Below, piece after piece: positions 13,846 through 22,686 of a stretch of 64,000 nt of DNA. Made by a program: the position numbers and the translations under genes. Under the pieces are notes generated by a model. That model was not told the DNA's origin and made no database searches. It saw only the letters and a list, made by a program, of their open reading frames with translations. This DNA comes from Bacteroidales bacterium. GTDB lineage: Bacteria; Bacteroidota; Bacteroidia; Bacteroidales; P3. The number at the start of each line of letters is the position of its first letter. Position 1 is the stretch's first letter. The stretch covers positions 22,044-86,043 of the forward strand of contig JAFZTV010000012.1 in the NCBI GenBank assembly GCA_017618625.1. Reading direction: 5' to 3'.

Positions 13846-13905
13846 TGTGTCAAAATGGCAGAAAATGTGCTTTTTTGACTGATTTTATTATGTCAAAATG
13901 ACACA
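13846..13905 (-). promoter_or_regulatory. Two TGTCAAAATGxCA boxes upstream of hsp20
   Basis: TGTCAAAATGGCA (13848-13860) and TGTCAAAATGACA (13891-13903), same orientation, 43 bp apart. The TGTCA/TGACA ends are inverted. They could be an operator or part of a stress promoter. No CIRCE element is visible. Confidence 0.35.
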
Positions 13906-14020
13906 AGGAGATGGGTTTCGGGGGCGGGAAATGGGGGTGGAGGGCTTGGGGCGGCACGCACCTAACCGTTGACTGTTAATATCTTTCGTGGAGGGGTGGG
14001 GCTATATATTATTAATTAAG

Positions 14021-14028
14021 TAATTTTG
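14021..14028 (+). promoter_or_regulatory. -7 box (TAATTTTG) for glsA
   Basis: Exact TAnnTTTG match 29 bp upstream of ATG 14057. A TTG codon at 14036 would sit almost on the transcription start and is therefore unlikely to be the start. Confidence 0.6.
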
Positions 14029-14056
14029 CAGATGATTGAACCGACTATTAACGCCT

Positions 14057-14911
14057 ATGGAAACAGATGTTAGAAAAGCCGCCGAGAGTCAGGAAATCGG
14101 CAAGGAGTATATCAACCTGAAAAAGCTGCTGGAGGCGAAAGGGGTGAAGACGGGACGCCTGACGAGGGCGCTGCTGAGCCGTCTGCTGCACATCAAGGAG
14201 CTGAACGCGGGCATATATAACCATCGCGACAAGTTCGGGCTCGACTTCGTCGACGCGTTCTTCTACGGGGACCTGGGCATCACGGTGGAGACGATACACC
14301 CCGAGCGGATACCGCAGGAGGGATACCCGATTATAGCCGGGAACCACCCGCTGGGCGGCCCCGACGGGCTGGCGCTGATGGGCGCGGTGGGGAAGTTCAG
14401 GAAGGACATTCTGTTTCCTGTGAACGACTTTTTGATGCACCTGCCGGGGTTGAAGTCGCTCTTTGTGCCGATTGACAAGGTGAACAAAAACAAGAACATC
14501 GAGGCTCTGGAAAACGCCTTTGCAGGCGAGAACACGCTGCTGTACTTCCCGGCGGGGATGTGCTCGCGGCTGATAAAGGGTAAGATACGCGACCTGGAGT
14601 GGAAGCCGACGTTCATAAAGAAGGCCATACGCTATAAGAGGGACATCATTCCTGTCTTTTTCGACGCGCGTAACCGCAAGCGGTTCTACCAACTGGCGAA
14701 CCTGAGGAAGCGGCTGGGGGTGAAATTCAACTTCGAGATGGCGCTGCTGCCGGGCGAGATGTTCGCGCAGAAGGGCAAGACATTCAAGCTGGTGGTGGGC
14801 AAGCCGATTCCGTGGAGCCGCTTCGACAACAGCCACTCGGCCAAGGAGTGGGCGGCGATGCTGAGGGAGTATGTGTATAGGCTGGGCGCGGAGCCGGATT
14901 TGGAGTTTTGA
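14057..14911 (+). CDS. glsA: Glycine-lipid O-acyltransferase GlsA-like (284 aa)
   Basis: A PlsC-type acyltransferase. Block I is NHPLGGPDG (H97...D103; spacing is HX5D rather than the usual HX4D), and block III is FPAGMCSRLIKGKIRD. It stands next to the GNAT-type N-acyltransferase at 15014, the same partnership as the Bacteroides glycine-lipid genes glsA and glsB, where GlsB N-acylates glycine and GlsA adds the second acyl chain. Function is inferred from family and context. In the Bacteroides reference locus, as I recall it, glsB comes first; here glsA is first. Start at ATG 14057. Confidence 0.82.
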   Translation: METDVRKAAESQEIGKEYINLKKLLEAKGVKTGRLTRALLSRLLHIKELNAGIYNHRDKFGLDFVDAFFYGDLGITVETIHPERIPQEGYPIIAGNHPLGGPDGLALMGAVGKFRKDILFPVNDFLMHLPGLKSLFVPIDKVNKNKNIEALENAFAGENTLLYFPAGMCSRLIKGKIRDLEWKPTFIKKAIRYKRDIIPVFFDARNRKRFYQLANLRKRLGVKFNFEMALLPGEMFAQKGKTFKLVVGKPIPWSRFDNSHSAKEWAAMLREYVYRLGAEPDLEF

Positions 14912-14914
14912 GGG

Positions 14915-14989
14915 GTTAGTGATTAGTGAATAGTGATTAGTGAATGGACAAATGGGGATTGTAGTGACCAGTGATCAGTGACCAGAGAT
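14915..14989. repeat. AGTGATTAGTGAATAG phrase repeat
   Basis: Repeats of GTGATTAGTGAATAG ending GGACAAATG, then GTGACCAGTGATCAGTGACCAG. A near-identical string, with the same GGACAAATG ending, occurs at 34885-34915, and an inverted one at 58749-58775. Confidence 0.75.
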
Positions 14990-15013
14990 GGGTTTGATTA
15001 TAAGTTTTGAACT

Positions 15014-16273
15014 ATGGAGAATATCGATATAAGTTACATCCGTGAGCCTGTTGAGAGGGCGCTGTTGCTGCAGGAGCTGAAGCAGCGGCATTTCCTGCGC
15101 AAGACGAACTACGGCGACAAGGAAATATATGTGACCACGGCGCACCGCTCGCCGAACATCATGCAGGAGATTGGACGGCTGAGGGAGCTGAGCTTCGCGC
15201 TGCAGGGCGGCGGCACGGGCAAGCCAGTCGATATAGACGAATACGACACGCTTCCCGACCCACACTGCTACAAGCAGCTGTTTGTGTGGAGTCCGCAGGA
15301 CCAGGAGATTGTGGGCGCCTACAGGTTCATACACGGCACGAACATACTGCAGCGTCCCGACGGCACCTACGCCACTTCGGCGGCGTCGGAGTTCCACTTC
15401 AGCGAGGAGTTTATAAGGGACTACCTGCCGTTTACGGTGGAGCTGGGCAGAGCTTTCGTGCAGCCGAAGTTCCAGCCGGTCACAAGCTTCAGCAAAGGGC
15501 TCTACTCGCTCGACAACCTGTGGGATGGCATCGGGGGCCTGGCGATGGAGATTCCCGAGACGCACTATTTCTTCGGGAAGGTGACGATGTACTCGCAGAT
15601 GAACCCCGAGGCGAAGGACCTCATACTTTATTTTCTCAAAAAGCACTTCCCTGACCGCGACGGCCTTCTGTGGCCCTATGAGCCGAGGGAGATTGGGACG
15701 GACTTCAACAAGCTGCACCGTCTGTTCAAAGGGCGCAACTACAAGGAGGACTACCAGACGCTGGTGCACTCGGTGAGGGAGATGGGGTCGAGCGTGCCGC
15801 CGCTCATCAACGCCTACATGAAGCTTTCGCCCACTATGCGCACGTTCGGGACGGCGATGACACACGGCTTCGGCGACGTCGATGAGACGGGCATACTGAT
15901 CAAGCTGGGCGACATATATCCCGACAAACGGAGCCGCTATTTCGAGTCGTACGAGAAACGCAACAAGCGCCTCGACCGTCGCAACCTCTTCAACATCGAC
16001 CTGGAGAAGCTTCCGTGGTGGGGCAAGAACGACGACGGCGAGACGGAAAGCATAGCGGAGCATATAGCGAAAATAAAAGAGCGACACGAGGAACGCAAGA
16101 AGGTGCGCTCGGAGAAACGCAAGGCACTACAGGAAGAACGCAAAGCCAAACGCACCAAGAGGACAGAAACAAAGGCCAAGACCAAAGCTGAACCGAACAA
16201 GGCAAAGAAGGAAACAAAGGTTAAGACGAACACGAAAGAAGTGAATGAGAAGAAAGCGGTCAGCAATGATTAA
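15014..16273 (+). CDS. glsB: Glycine-lipid N-acyltransferase GlsB-like, with long Lys/Glu-rich tail (419 aa)
   Basis: A GNAT-fold N-acyltransferase of the OlsB/hemolysin-like type: IGRLRELSFALQGGGTGKPVDIDEYD, LFVWSPQDQEIVGAYRFIHG, TVELGRAFVQPKFQ and ALWxGIGGL-like blocks (here LDNLWDGIGGLAMEIPE). It is expected to make N-acyl-glycine, the first step of glycine-lipid synthesis, with GlsA encoded just upstream. Residues from about 345 to the end form a highly charged, coiled-coil-like tail (KERHEERKKVRSEKRKALQE..., then Lys/Thr-rich) not needed by the acyltransferase fold. Confidence 0.85.
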   Translation: MENIDISYIREPVERALLLQELKQRHFLRKTNYGDKEIYVTTAHRSPNIMQEIGRLRELSFALQGGGTGKPVDIDEYDTLPDPHCYKQLFVWSPQDQEIVGAYRFIHGTNILQRPDGTYATSAASEFHFSEEFIRDYLPFTVELGRAFVQPKFQPVTSFSKGLYSLDNLWDGIGGLAMEIPETHYFFGKVTMYSQMNPEAKDLILYFLKKHFPDRDGLLWPYEPREIGTDFNKLHRLFKGRNYKEDYQTLVHSVREMGSSVPPLINAYMKLSPTMRTFGTAMTHGFGDVDETGILIKLGDIYPDKRSRYFESYEKRNKRLDRRNLFNIDLEKLPWWGKNDDGETESIAEHIAKIKERHEERKKVRSEKRKALQEERKAKRTKRTETKAKTKAEPNKAKKETKVKTNTKEVNEKKAVSND

Positions 16274-16342
16274 TTTTGAATTTTGAACTTTGAATTTTGA
16301 AGATAGGAAACCTATCAACGTTAAACCCTTCAACGAATCCAC

Positions 16343-16939
16343 ATGACAATCAAGTCGGCCGAATTCATAGTGAGCAACAGCACCTACAAGAAGTGCCCTG
16401 AGGACGGAAAGCCCGAGTATGCGTTCATTGGGCGCAGCAATGTGGGCAAGTCGTCGCTTATCAACATGCTCACCGGCGTGAAAGGATTGGCAAAGACGAG
16501 CGGGAAGCCCGGCAAGACGCAGCTGATAAACCATTTCCTCGTGAACAAAGAGTGGTATATCGTGGATTTGCCCGGCTACGGCTACGCCCGTACGGCGAAG
16601 ACCTCGCGCAAGGCGTGGGCGAAGATGATTGAGGACTATATGCTCAAGCGGGAGGCGCTGGTGAACGTGTTCCTGCTCATCGACTCGCGCATACCGCCGC
16701 AGAACATCGACATAGAGTTTGCCAACTTCTTGGGTGTGAACGGTGTTCCGTTTACGATTGTCTTCACCAAGACCGACAAGGAGAATCAGCGCACGGTGAG
16801 CGGTAACGTGAACGAATTCAAGAAACGGATGATGCAGGACTGGGAGTCGCTGCCCGAGATGATACTCACCTCGTCGGCGACGGGATATGGAAAGGAGCAG
16901 CTCCTGGCCTATGTAGAACAAATAAACGAAAGCCTATGA
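16343..16939 (+). CDS. engB: Ribosome biogenesis GTP-binding protein EngB/YsxC (198 aa)
   Basis: TRAFAC GTPase needed for 50S assembly. G1 GRSNVGKSS (about 31-39), the switch GKPGKTQLINHF, G3 DLPGYGYA, G4 FTKTDK and G5 SSATGYGK are all present, and the N-terminal AEFIVSNSTYKKCPED is typical. Full length. The last 4 bp overlap the start of dacB (ATGA), so the two are translationally coupled. Confidence 0.95.
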   Translation: MTIKSAEFIVSNSTYKKCPEDGKPEYAFIGRSNVGKSSLINMLTGVKGLAKTSGKPGKTQLINHFLVNKEWYIVDLPGYGYARTAKTSRKAWAKMIEDYMLKREALVNVFLLIDSRIPPQNIDIEFANFLGVNGVPFTIVFTKTDKENQRTVSGNVNEFKKRMMQDWESLPEMILTSSATGYGKEQLLAYVEQINESL

Positions 16940-18378
16940 AAAAACTTGCAATCATAGCCGCGATTTTGACGGCGTTTAACGTCGCGGCACAGAATACCTC
17001 GAAGCTCGACCAGGCGGTGCGTGAGGCGCAGAACTCGGCACAACTCAGCCATGCCACGCTCGCGGTGAGCGTTTACAACATCACCAAGGACAAGAGCGTC
17101 TATTCGTATGAAGGGCAGAAGTCGCTGGTGCCGGCGTCGATGGCGAAGATGCTGACAACGGCGGTGGGATTCGAGAAACTCGGCTCGTCGTTCAGATTCA
17201 AGACGGTGGTGAAATACACGGGCAAGATAGACAAGGGCGGTGTGCTGCACGGCGACATAGTGATTGTGGGCGGCGGAGACCCGATACTTGGCTCGTACAG
17301 GTACAAGCAGACGACGCCCGACTCGGTGTTTGCCTCGTGGATGAGGGCGATGCGCAACCATGGCATCAAGAGCGTTGACGGGAGGGTGTGCTACGATGCC
17401 AGCGTGTTTGACGACAAGCAGCACAACGACAGCTGGCAGTGGGGCGACATTGGCAACTACTACGGCTGCGGAGCCTCGGGGCTCAACTTCCACGAGAACA
17501 TGTATTTTGTATATTTTAACGGCGGACAGAAGCTGGGAGCCGCCGCGACGGTTGACCACACTTCGCCCAACGGGATAAAGGTGCACGGGCAGAACTATGT
17601 CACCACAGGGCCAGCCAATTCGGGCGACAACGTGGTGATATACGGCGACGCCACCAGCTCGGTACGCGTGTATGAAGGCACCGTGCCGCTGGGCAAGCGC
17701 AACTTCTCAGTGCGAGGAGCTTTGCCAAATCCCGCCGAGAGCTGTGCGGCGATGTTTACCGCCTACCTCAAAGGGAAAGGGGTAAATGTGAGCGGAACTC
17801 CCACACAGAATCTGCGTCACGCCGAAGGCAAGGAGATGGTGGATTACCTGTCGAACACATACTATGTCATAGCGCAATACACCAACTTGACGAGCAACAA
17901 CCTGTATGCCGAGAGCATTTTGAAATACCTGGGTTACAAGGTTTACAAGAAAGGGACCTCCGAGAACGGCTCGAAGGTGATAATGAGCTACTGCACGGAA
18001 GGCGGCCTTAACACCGACGGGGTGGTGGTTAGGGACGGCTGCGGTTTGTCGCGCGAGAACAGGGTGACGAGCGATTTCATGTGCCGCTTTCTGCGTCATG
18101 TCGCCCGTAGACCGATTTATAGCGATTTCAGCAAGTCGCTCGCCAAGGTGGGCGAGAGCGGCACGGCCAAGAACATGCTGCCCAAGCTGCCCGCAAATGT
18201 GGCAATGAAAATCAAGAGCGGCTCGATGGACGGTGTGAAGAGCTATGCCGGATATATCACTAACTCGAAAGGCGACCTGCTCTGCTTCGCCATAATAGCC
18301 AACAACTTCACCTGCTCTGCGTCGCAGGTGCAGCCGCAAATGGAGAAAATCATGATGCAGATGGCTACGATGCAGTAG
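16936..18378 (+). CDS. dacB: D-alanyl-D-alanine carboxypeptidase/endopeptidase, PBP4 type (480 aa)
   Basis: Family S13 penicillin-binding protein acting on peptidoglycan in the periplasm. Signal peptide is residues 1-19. The three active-site motifs are present: SMAK (S68-K71), SNN in NLTSNNLYAES, and KSG in MKIKSGSMDGVKSYAG. The large insertion between motifs 1 and 2 (DIVIVGGGDPILGS, WGDIGNYYGCGASGLNFHEN) is typical of PBP4. Starts inside the engB stop. Ends before a bidirectional terminator facing mreB. Confidence 0.94.
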   Translation: MKKLAIIAAILTAFNVAAQNTSKLDQAVREAQNSAQLSHATLAVSVYNITKDKSVYSYEGQKSLVPASMAKMLTTAVGFEKLGSSFRFKTVVKYTGKIDKGGVLHGDIVIVGGGDPILGSYRYKQTTPDSVFASWMRAMRNHGIKSVDGRVCYDASVFDDKQHNDSWQWGDIGNYYGCGASGLNFHENMYFVYFNGGQKLGAAATVDHTSPNGIKVHGQNYVTTGPANSGDNVVIYGDATSSVRVYEGTVPLGKRNFSVRGALPNPAESCAAMFTAYLKGKGVNVSGTPTQNLRHAEGKEMVDYLSNTYYVIAQYTNLTSNNLYAESILKYLGYKVYKKGTSENGSKVIMSYCTEGGLNTDGVVVRDGCGLSRENRVTSDFMCRFLRHVARRPIYSDFSKSLAKVGESGTAKNMLPKLPANVAMKIKSGSMDGVKSYAGYITNSKGDLLCFAIIANNFTCSASQVQPQMEKIMMQMATMQ

Positions 18379-18395
18379 AGGCTTCGTGAAGGTGC

Positions 18396-18430
18396 AAAAA
18401 AAAGGCTTCCTCGTTGTGGAAGCCTTTTTT
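18396..18430. terminator. Bidirectional terminator between dacB and mreB
   Basis: AAAAAGGCTTCC (18399-18410) and GGAAGCCTTTTT (18418-18429) form a 12-bp stem with A and T runs at both ends, so it can serve both convergent genes. Confidence 0.85.
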
Positions 18431-18446
18431 GTTGGAGTAGGTTCGT

Positions 18447-19472
18447 TTATTTTATAAGGAATTGGAACCTGTTGAAGTTCTTCAAAGCGATGCCTGTTCC
18501 GCGAGCCACAGCGCGCAGGGGGTCTTCGGCGATGTGCACCTGAAGTTTTGTCTTCGACGAGATGCGCTCGTCCAAGCCGCGCAGCAATGCGCCGCCGCCA
18601 GCCAGCCAGATGCCGGTCTTGTAGATGTCGGCGGCTAGCTCAGGCGGGGTTTGAGCGAGGGTGTCGAGGATGGCTTGCTCGATTTGGGTGATGGATTTGT
18701 CGAGGGCGTGCTGCATCTCTTTGTAGTTGATGGTGACCTCCTTGGGCAGGCCGGTCATCATGTCGCGTCCCTTGCAGGGGAAGTCGTCAGGAGGATTCTC
18801 CAGTTCGGAAACGGCCGAGCCCACGGCTATCTTCACGCGTTCGGCTGTAGGAATGCCGATAATCATGTTGTGATGCTTGTGCATATAGTCAACCACGTTT
18901 TGGTTGAACACGTCGCCAGCCACGCGGATGGAGTCGTTGCAGACGATGCCACCGAGGGAGATGACGGCGATTTCAGCGGTACCGCCTCCGATATCGACAA
19001 CCATGTGTCCGAACGGTTCGAGGACGTCGATGCCGATACCCACAGCTGCGGCCATGGGCTCGTGTATCATGCGTATCTCTTTTGCGCCAGCTTGTTCGGC
19101 GGCTTCGCGCACGGCGCGTTCCTCAACGTTGGTGATGCCCGAAGGTATGCAGATGACCATCTTGAGTGACGGCGGCATGAACGAGCGGCTGATGCTGGTC
19201 ATGCCGATGAGGCGGCGGATGAGGTGTTGAGCCATCTCATAGTCGGCGATGACACCGCCCTTCAGCGGTCGTATGGTTTCGAGGTTGCGCTGGTCGGTAC
19301 GACCTTCCATGAGCTGCGCCTCTTTACCGACGGCCTTTATCTCGCCGGTGTTGCGGTCGTAGGCTACGATGGAGGGCTCGTCAATGACCACCTGGTCGTT
19401 GTAAATAACTATGGAGTTGGCTGTGCCCAAGTCCATTGCTATCTCTTTGTTGAAAAGCGAAAGAAGACCCAT
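18447..19472 (-). CDS. mreB: Rod shape-determining protein MreB (341 aa)
   Basis: Actin-like cytoskeletal ATPase guiding lateral wall synthesis. N-terminal amphipathic MGLLSLFNKEIAMDLGTANS with phosphate-1 DLGTAN; RPLKGGVIADYEMAQHLIRR; connect/phosphate-2 VDIGGGTAEIAVISLGGIV; adenosine motif IWLAGGGALLRGLDE. Length is typical. No mreC/mreD downstream on the visible side; the next gene is convergent. It lies 156 bp after purH on the same strand, separated by a TTTTAAGTTTTGAG repeat tract. Confidence 0.95.
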   Translation of the reverse strand: MGLLSLFNKEIAMDLGTANSIVIYNDQVVIDEPSIVAYDRNTGEIKAVGKEAQLMEGRTDQRNLETIRPLKGGVIADYEMAQHLIRRLIGMTSISRSFMPPSLKMVICIPSGITNVEERAVREAAEQAGAKEIRMIHEPMAAAVGIGIDVLEPFGHMVVDIGGGTAEIAVISLGGIVCNDSIRVAGDVFNQNVVDYMHKHHNMIIGIPTAERVKIAVGSAVSELENPPDDFPCKGRDMMTGLPKEVTINYKEMQHALDKSITQIEQAILDTLAQTPPELAADIYKTGIWLAGGGALLRGLDERISSKTKLQVHIAEDPLRAVARGTGIALKNFNRFQFLIK

Positions 19473-19480
19473 ATTTTGTT

Positions 19481-19575
19481 TTTGTTTTTTGTTTTTAGTT
19501 TTAAGTTTTGAGTTTCAAGTTGCTGGTTCCAGGTTTTGAGTTTTAAGTTCTTGGGTTCAGGTTCTTTGAGTTATT
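19481..19575. repeat. AGTTTTAAGTTTTGAG phrase repeat
   Basis: Five or more degenerate AGTTTTAAG / GTTTTGAGTTT / AGGTTCTTTGAG units in the purH-mreB gap. A related TTTTGAATTTTGAAC tract is at 16272-16302. Confidence 0.65.
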
Positions 19576-19628
19576 AGTTCTTTTACGTTTTCTGAGGTCG
19601 TTTTGTTTCAAGTACCAATACTTTCACA

Positions 19629-21155
19629 TCAATGCTTGAAATGGCGTTTACCAGTTATCACCATCGCCATCTTGTTCTTTTCGCAGTAGTCGATGGAGTC
19701 TTGGTCGTGTATGGAGCCGCCGGGGTGGACCACTGCGGTGATTCCCGCCTCGTGGGCTATCTCGACGCAGTCGGGGAAGGGGAAGAAGGCGTCGCTTGCC
19801 ATCACTGCGCCGTTGAGGTCGAAGCCGAAGCTCTTGGCTTTGGCTATGGCCTGTCTCAGTGCATCCACGCGCGAGGTTTGGCCGGTTCCGCTGGCGTAGA
19901 GCTGGTGGTTCTTGGCCAGCACGATGGCGTTAGACTTGGTGTGTTTCACCAGTATGGTGGCGAAGGCGAGGTCGGCGGCTACATCAGGAGTCACAGGCGT
20001 TGAGGTCACGCTGGTGGTCATCTCTTCGGCTTTGGGCACCACGGTGTCGCGATCCTGCACAAGAACTCCGTCGAGTACGTTGCGGAACGTCTGCCGGTGC
20101 ATCTCGAACGGGTTGCGTTTCAGGATGATGCGGTTTTTCTTGCCTTTGAGAATCTCGAGGGCGTCGGCATCGTAGTCGGGTGCTATGCACACCTCGAAGA
20201 ATATCTTGTGCATCTCTTCCGCCACCTCTTTGGTGATGGTGCGATTGGTGATGAGCACGCCGCCGAAGGCCGATACGGGGTCACTTGCCAAAGCCATCTT
20301 CCAGGCATCAAGCAGAGTGTCGGCGGTAGCCATTCCGCAGGCGTTGTTGTGCTTCAGTATGGCGAAGGCGGTGTCGTCGAAGTCGTCTATGAGCGAGCAG
20401 GCCGCATCGATGTCGCCCAGGTTGTTGTAGCTTATTTCCTTGCCGTTAAGTTTTGTGAAACAGGCATCCAGGTCGCCGTAGTAAAACCCTTTCTGGTGGG
20501 GGTTTTCACCGTAACGCAAAGGCACGGCTTGGAGGCAGCTCTGTTTGAAGGCAGGGATTTTTTCGGTGCGGTTGAAGTAGTTGAAGATGGCGGTGTCGTA
20601 GTGCGAGCTCACGTTGAAAGCGTAAGCGGCAAAGCGATGTCTCTCTTCAAGAGTTGTGCAGCCCTCGTTTTTGCGGTAGATGTCGAGGAACTCGGCATAG
20701 TGGTTCACTGCCGGCACGATGATGACATCCTTGAAATTCTTGGCGGCGGCGCGGATGAGCGAGATGCCTCCAATGTCTATTTTTTCGATAATGTCCTGCT
20801 CGGGAGCGTTGCTTGCCACCGTCTGCTCGAATGGGTAGAGGTCCACGATTACGAGGTCGATTTCGGGTATCTCGTATTCTTTCAGCTGTTCGCCATCGCT
20901 GAAGATGTCGCGGCGGCTCAGGATGCCACCGAACACCTTGGGATGCAGCGTCTTCACGCGGCCTCCGAGAATGGATGGATAACCCGTCAGCGACTCCACG
21001 GCGACAGGCTCGATGCCGAGGTCGTGGATGAACTTGTGGGTGCCGCCGGTAGAGTAGATGGTGACATCGTTTTTGTGCAGTTCACGCACGATGTCCTCAA
21101 GTCCGTCTTTGTAGTAAACCGAAATTAATGCGCTTTTTATTTTTTTCGTTTCCAT
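19629..21155 (-). CDS. purH: Bifunctional AICAR formyltransferase / IMP cyclohydrolase PurH (508 aa)
   Basis: Catalyses the last two steps of IMP synthesis. The N-terminal MGS-like cyclohydrolase domain (about 1-195) shows KSALISVYYKDGLEDIVREL, TGGTHKFI, TGYPSILGGRVKTLHPKVFGGILSRR and DLVIVDLYPFEQTV. The C-terminal transformylase domain shows LRYGENPHQKGFYY, KEISYNNLGDIDAACSL, LKHNNACGMA, FATILVKHTKSNAIVLAKN, and FPFPDCVEIAHEAGITAVVHPGGS. Full length. Starts 13 bp after pfkA. Confidence 0.97.
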   Translation of the reverse strand: METKKIKSALISVYYKDGLEDIVRELHKNDVTIYSTGGTHKFIHDLGIEPVAVESLTGYPSILGGRVKTLHPKVFGGILSRRDIFSDGEQLKEYEIPEIDLVIVDLYPFEQTVASNAPEQDIIEKIDIGGISLIRAAAKNFKDVIIVPAVNHYAEFLDIYRKNEGCTTLEERHRFAAYAFNVSSHYDTAIFNYFNRTEKIPAFKQSCLQAVPLRYGENPHQKGFYYGDLDACFTKLNGKEISYNNLGDIDAACSLIDDFDDTAFAILKHNNACGMATADTLLDAWKMALASDPVSAFGGVLITNRTITKEVAEEMHKIFFEVCIAPDYDADALEILKGKKNRIILKRNPFEMHRQTFRNVLDGVLVQDRDTVVPKAEEMTTSVTSTPVTPDVAADLAFATILVKHTKSNAIVLAKNHQLYASGTGQTSRVDALRQAIAKAKSFGFDLNGAVMASDAFFPFPDCVEIAHEAGITAVVHPGGSIHDQDSIDYCEKNKMAMVITGKRHFKH

Positions 21156-21168
21156 ATCTCAATTGTTG

Positions 21169-22269
21169 TTAGTCTCCAAATTCTATTCCAAGTCCTTTGG
21201 CGGTGTGCACCAAGCGACTGTCGGGGCTTACGAGGTTCTGCTCGCGGACGGCTTCTTCGAGTGGGATGCCAACCACATCGGGGTGGTGGTAGGCCACCAT
21301 CTGGCCGAACTTGCCTTCGAGCACAAACTCCATTGCGCGCACGCCGAACTCGCTTGCCAGCACACGGTCGAAAGCGATGGGTGTGCCGCCGCGCTGTAGG
21401 TGTCCAAGTATGGTGCAGCGTATGTCGTGCTCCACGCCCGCGGCTTTCAGGTCGGCTGCCAGTTGTTCGGCTATGCCTCCCAGCTTGATGTGCTGATAGC
21501 CTACCTCGCCAGTCACTGTGCCGGTTACCGAACCGCCTGCAGGCACAGCACCTTCGGCTACCACGATGATGCAGTAACCGTGACGTTTGTTATAACGCTG
21601 CTCTATCTTCTGCTTGATTTTTTCGAGGTTGTAGGGTATCTCGGGGATGATACAGACGTCGGCACCGCCAGCGATGGCGCTGTGCAGCGCAATCCAACCC
21701 GCGTCACGACCCATCACCTCCATGATGAACACACGGTTGTGCGAGGCTGCGGTGGTGACCAACTTGTCGATGGCTTCGGTGCATATCTGTACAGCCGTCT
21801 GGAATCCGAAGGTATAGTCGGTCAGCGACAGGTCGTTGTCAATGGTTTTTGGCACGCCCACAATCTTCAAACCTTTCTGGGCCAATCCGAGAGAGATGCG
21901 CTGGGAGCCGTCGCCGCCAATGTTTATAACCGCGTCGATGCCGAGGTAGGAGAGCTTTCGTATCATCTCGTCGCTGCGATCAACCGTTGTCCAGCTGCCG
22001 TCGGGGTTCTTCACCGGCCATGCAAACGGACCTCCCTTGTTGGTTGTGCCGAGGATGGTGCCGCCTTGTATCTGCAGACCTTCCACCGATTTTTCGTCGA
22101 GGATTTGTATCTCGGTGGGCTCACGCAACACACCGTTGAAAGATTCGATACATCCCACCACTTCCCAGTCGTTTTCCTGTGAGGCGCGTTTTACTATGCC
22201 TCTTATCACTGCGTTCAGGCCGGGGCAGTCGCCGCCTCCTGTGAGAACCATTACTCGCTTCAGTGCCAT
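21169..22269 (-). CDS. pfkA: 6-phosphofructokinase, ATP-type by GGDGS but with PKTIDND (366 aa)
   Basis: Phosphofructokinase of glycolysis. N-terminal MVLTGGGDCPGLNAVIRG, IGGDGSQRIS (about 117-126), catalytic PKTIDNDL (about 140-147), MGRDAGWIALH, and FDRVLASEFGVRA near the end. Gly in GGDGS is the ATP-type residue, while Lys in PKTIDND is typical of PPi-dependent or group III enzymes, so phosphoryl-donor choice is best called ATP with caution. Upstream gene of a likely pfkA-purH operon with a good promoter. Confidence 0.92.
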   Translation of the reverse strand: MALKRVMVLTGGGDCPGLNAVIRGIVKRASQENDWEVVGCIESFNGVLREPTEIQILDEKSVEGLQIQGGTILGTTNKGGPFAWPVKNPDGSWTTVDRSDEMIRKLSYLGIDAVINIGGDGSQRISLGLAQKGLKIVGVPKTIDNDLSLTDYTFGFQTAVQICTEAIDKLVTTAASHNRVFIMEVMGRDAGWIALHSAIAGGADVCIIPEIPYNLEKIKQKIEQRYNKRHGYCIIVVAEGAVPAGGSVTGTVTGEVGYQHIKLGGIAEQLAADLKAAGVEHDIRCTILGHLQRGGTPIAFDRVLASEFGVRAMEFVLEGKFGQMVAYHHPDVVGIPLEEAVREQNLVSPDSRLVHTAKGLGIEFGD

Positions 22270-22351
22270 AGATTATTGGGGTTTGAGTGTTATTGTTATC
22301 CGATTGTTTTTCAGCTGTCTTAATGTAAGTGCCGATTATTTCATAGACGAA

Positions 22352-22382
22352 CAAAAATACATATTCTTTCTTAATTATGCAA
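22352..22382 (-). promoter_or_regulatory. Promoter for pfkA-purH
   Basis: Minus strand TTG (22380-22382), 20 bp, then TATTTTTG (22352-22359), about 83 bp upstream of the pfkA start. Confidence 0.7.
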
Positions 22383-22588
22383 GTGCTTTTTTTAACATTG
22401 TGTTCATTTAATGCTAAAAGAAACGGTCGATTGTCGCCAAATTCTTTTCAAGGATGGTGCAAAACGGACGCCAGAAACACATCCGATGTGGCAGTGGAAA
22501 ACGTCTGGCTGAACCAGGGTGAGGGTTATCAATGTTGCAGTGTTGAAAAATGATTGTTCTGGGTGTGGCTTTGCAATGGGGATATATG

Positions 22589-22596
22589 TATTTTTG
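22589..22596 (+). promoter_or_regulatory. -7 box (TATTTTTG) for ftsE
   Basis: Exact TAnnTTTG match 91 bp upstream of ATG 22687; the open frame upstream of that ATG crosses this promoter and is ignored. Confidence 0.6.
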
Positions 22597-22686
22597 CAAA
22601 TTGAAAAGGAGTGTGGGATGGTGTGTGAGGAAGTCCATCCCGCGGGTGTTCACAATAAGGCAATCAAAAAATCACGCAATAAAACA

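Noticed and set aside
22519..22686. Upstream extension of ftsE
   Set aside because: Covers the promoter box at 22589; family length fits ATG 22687.
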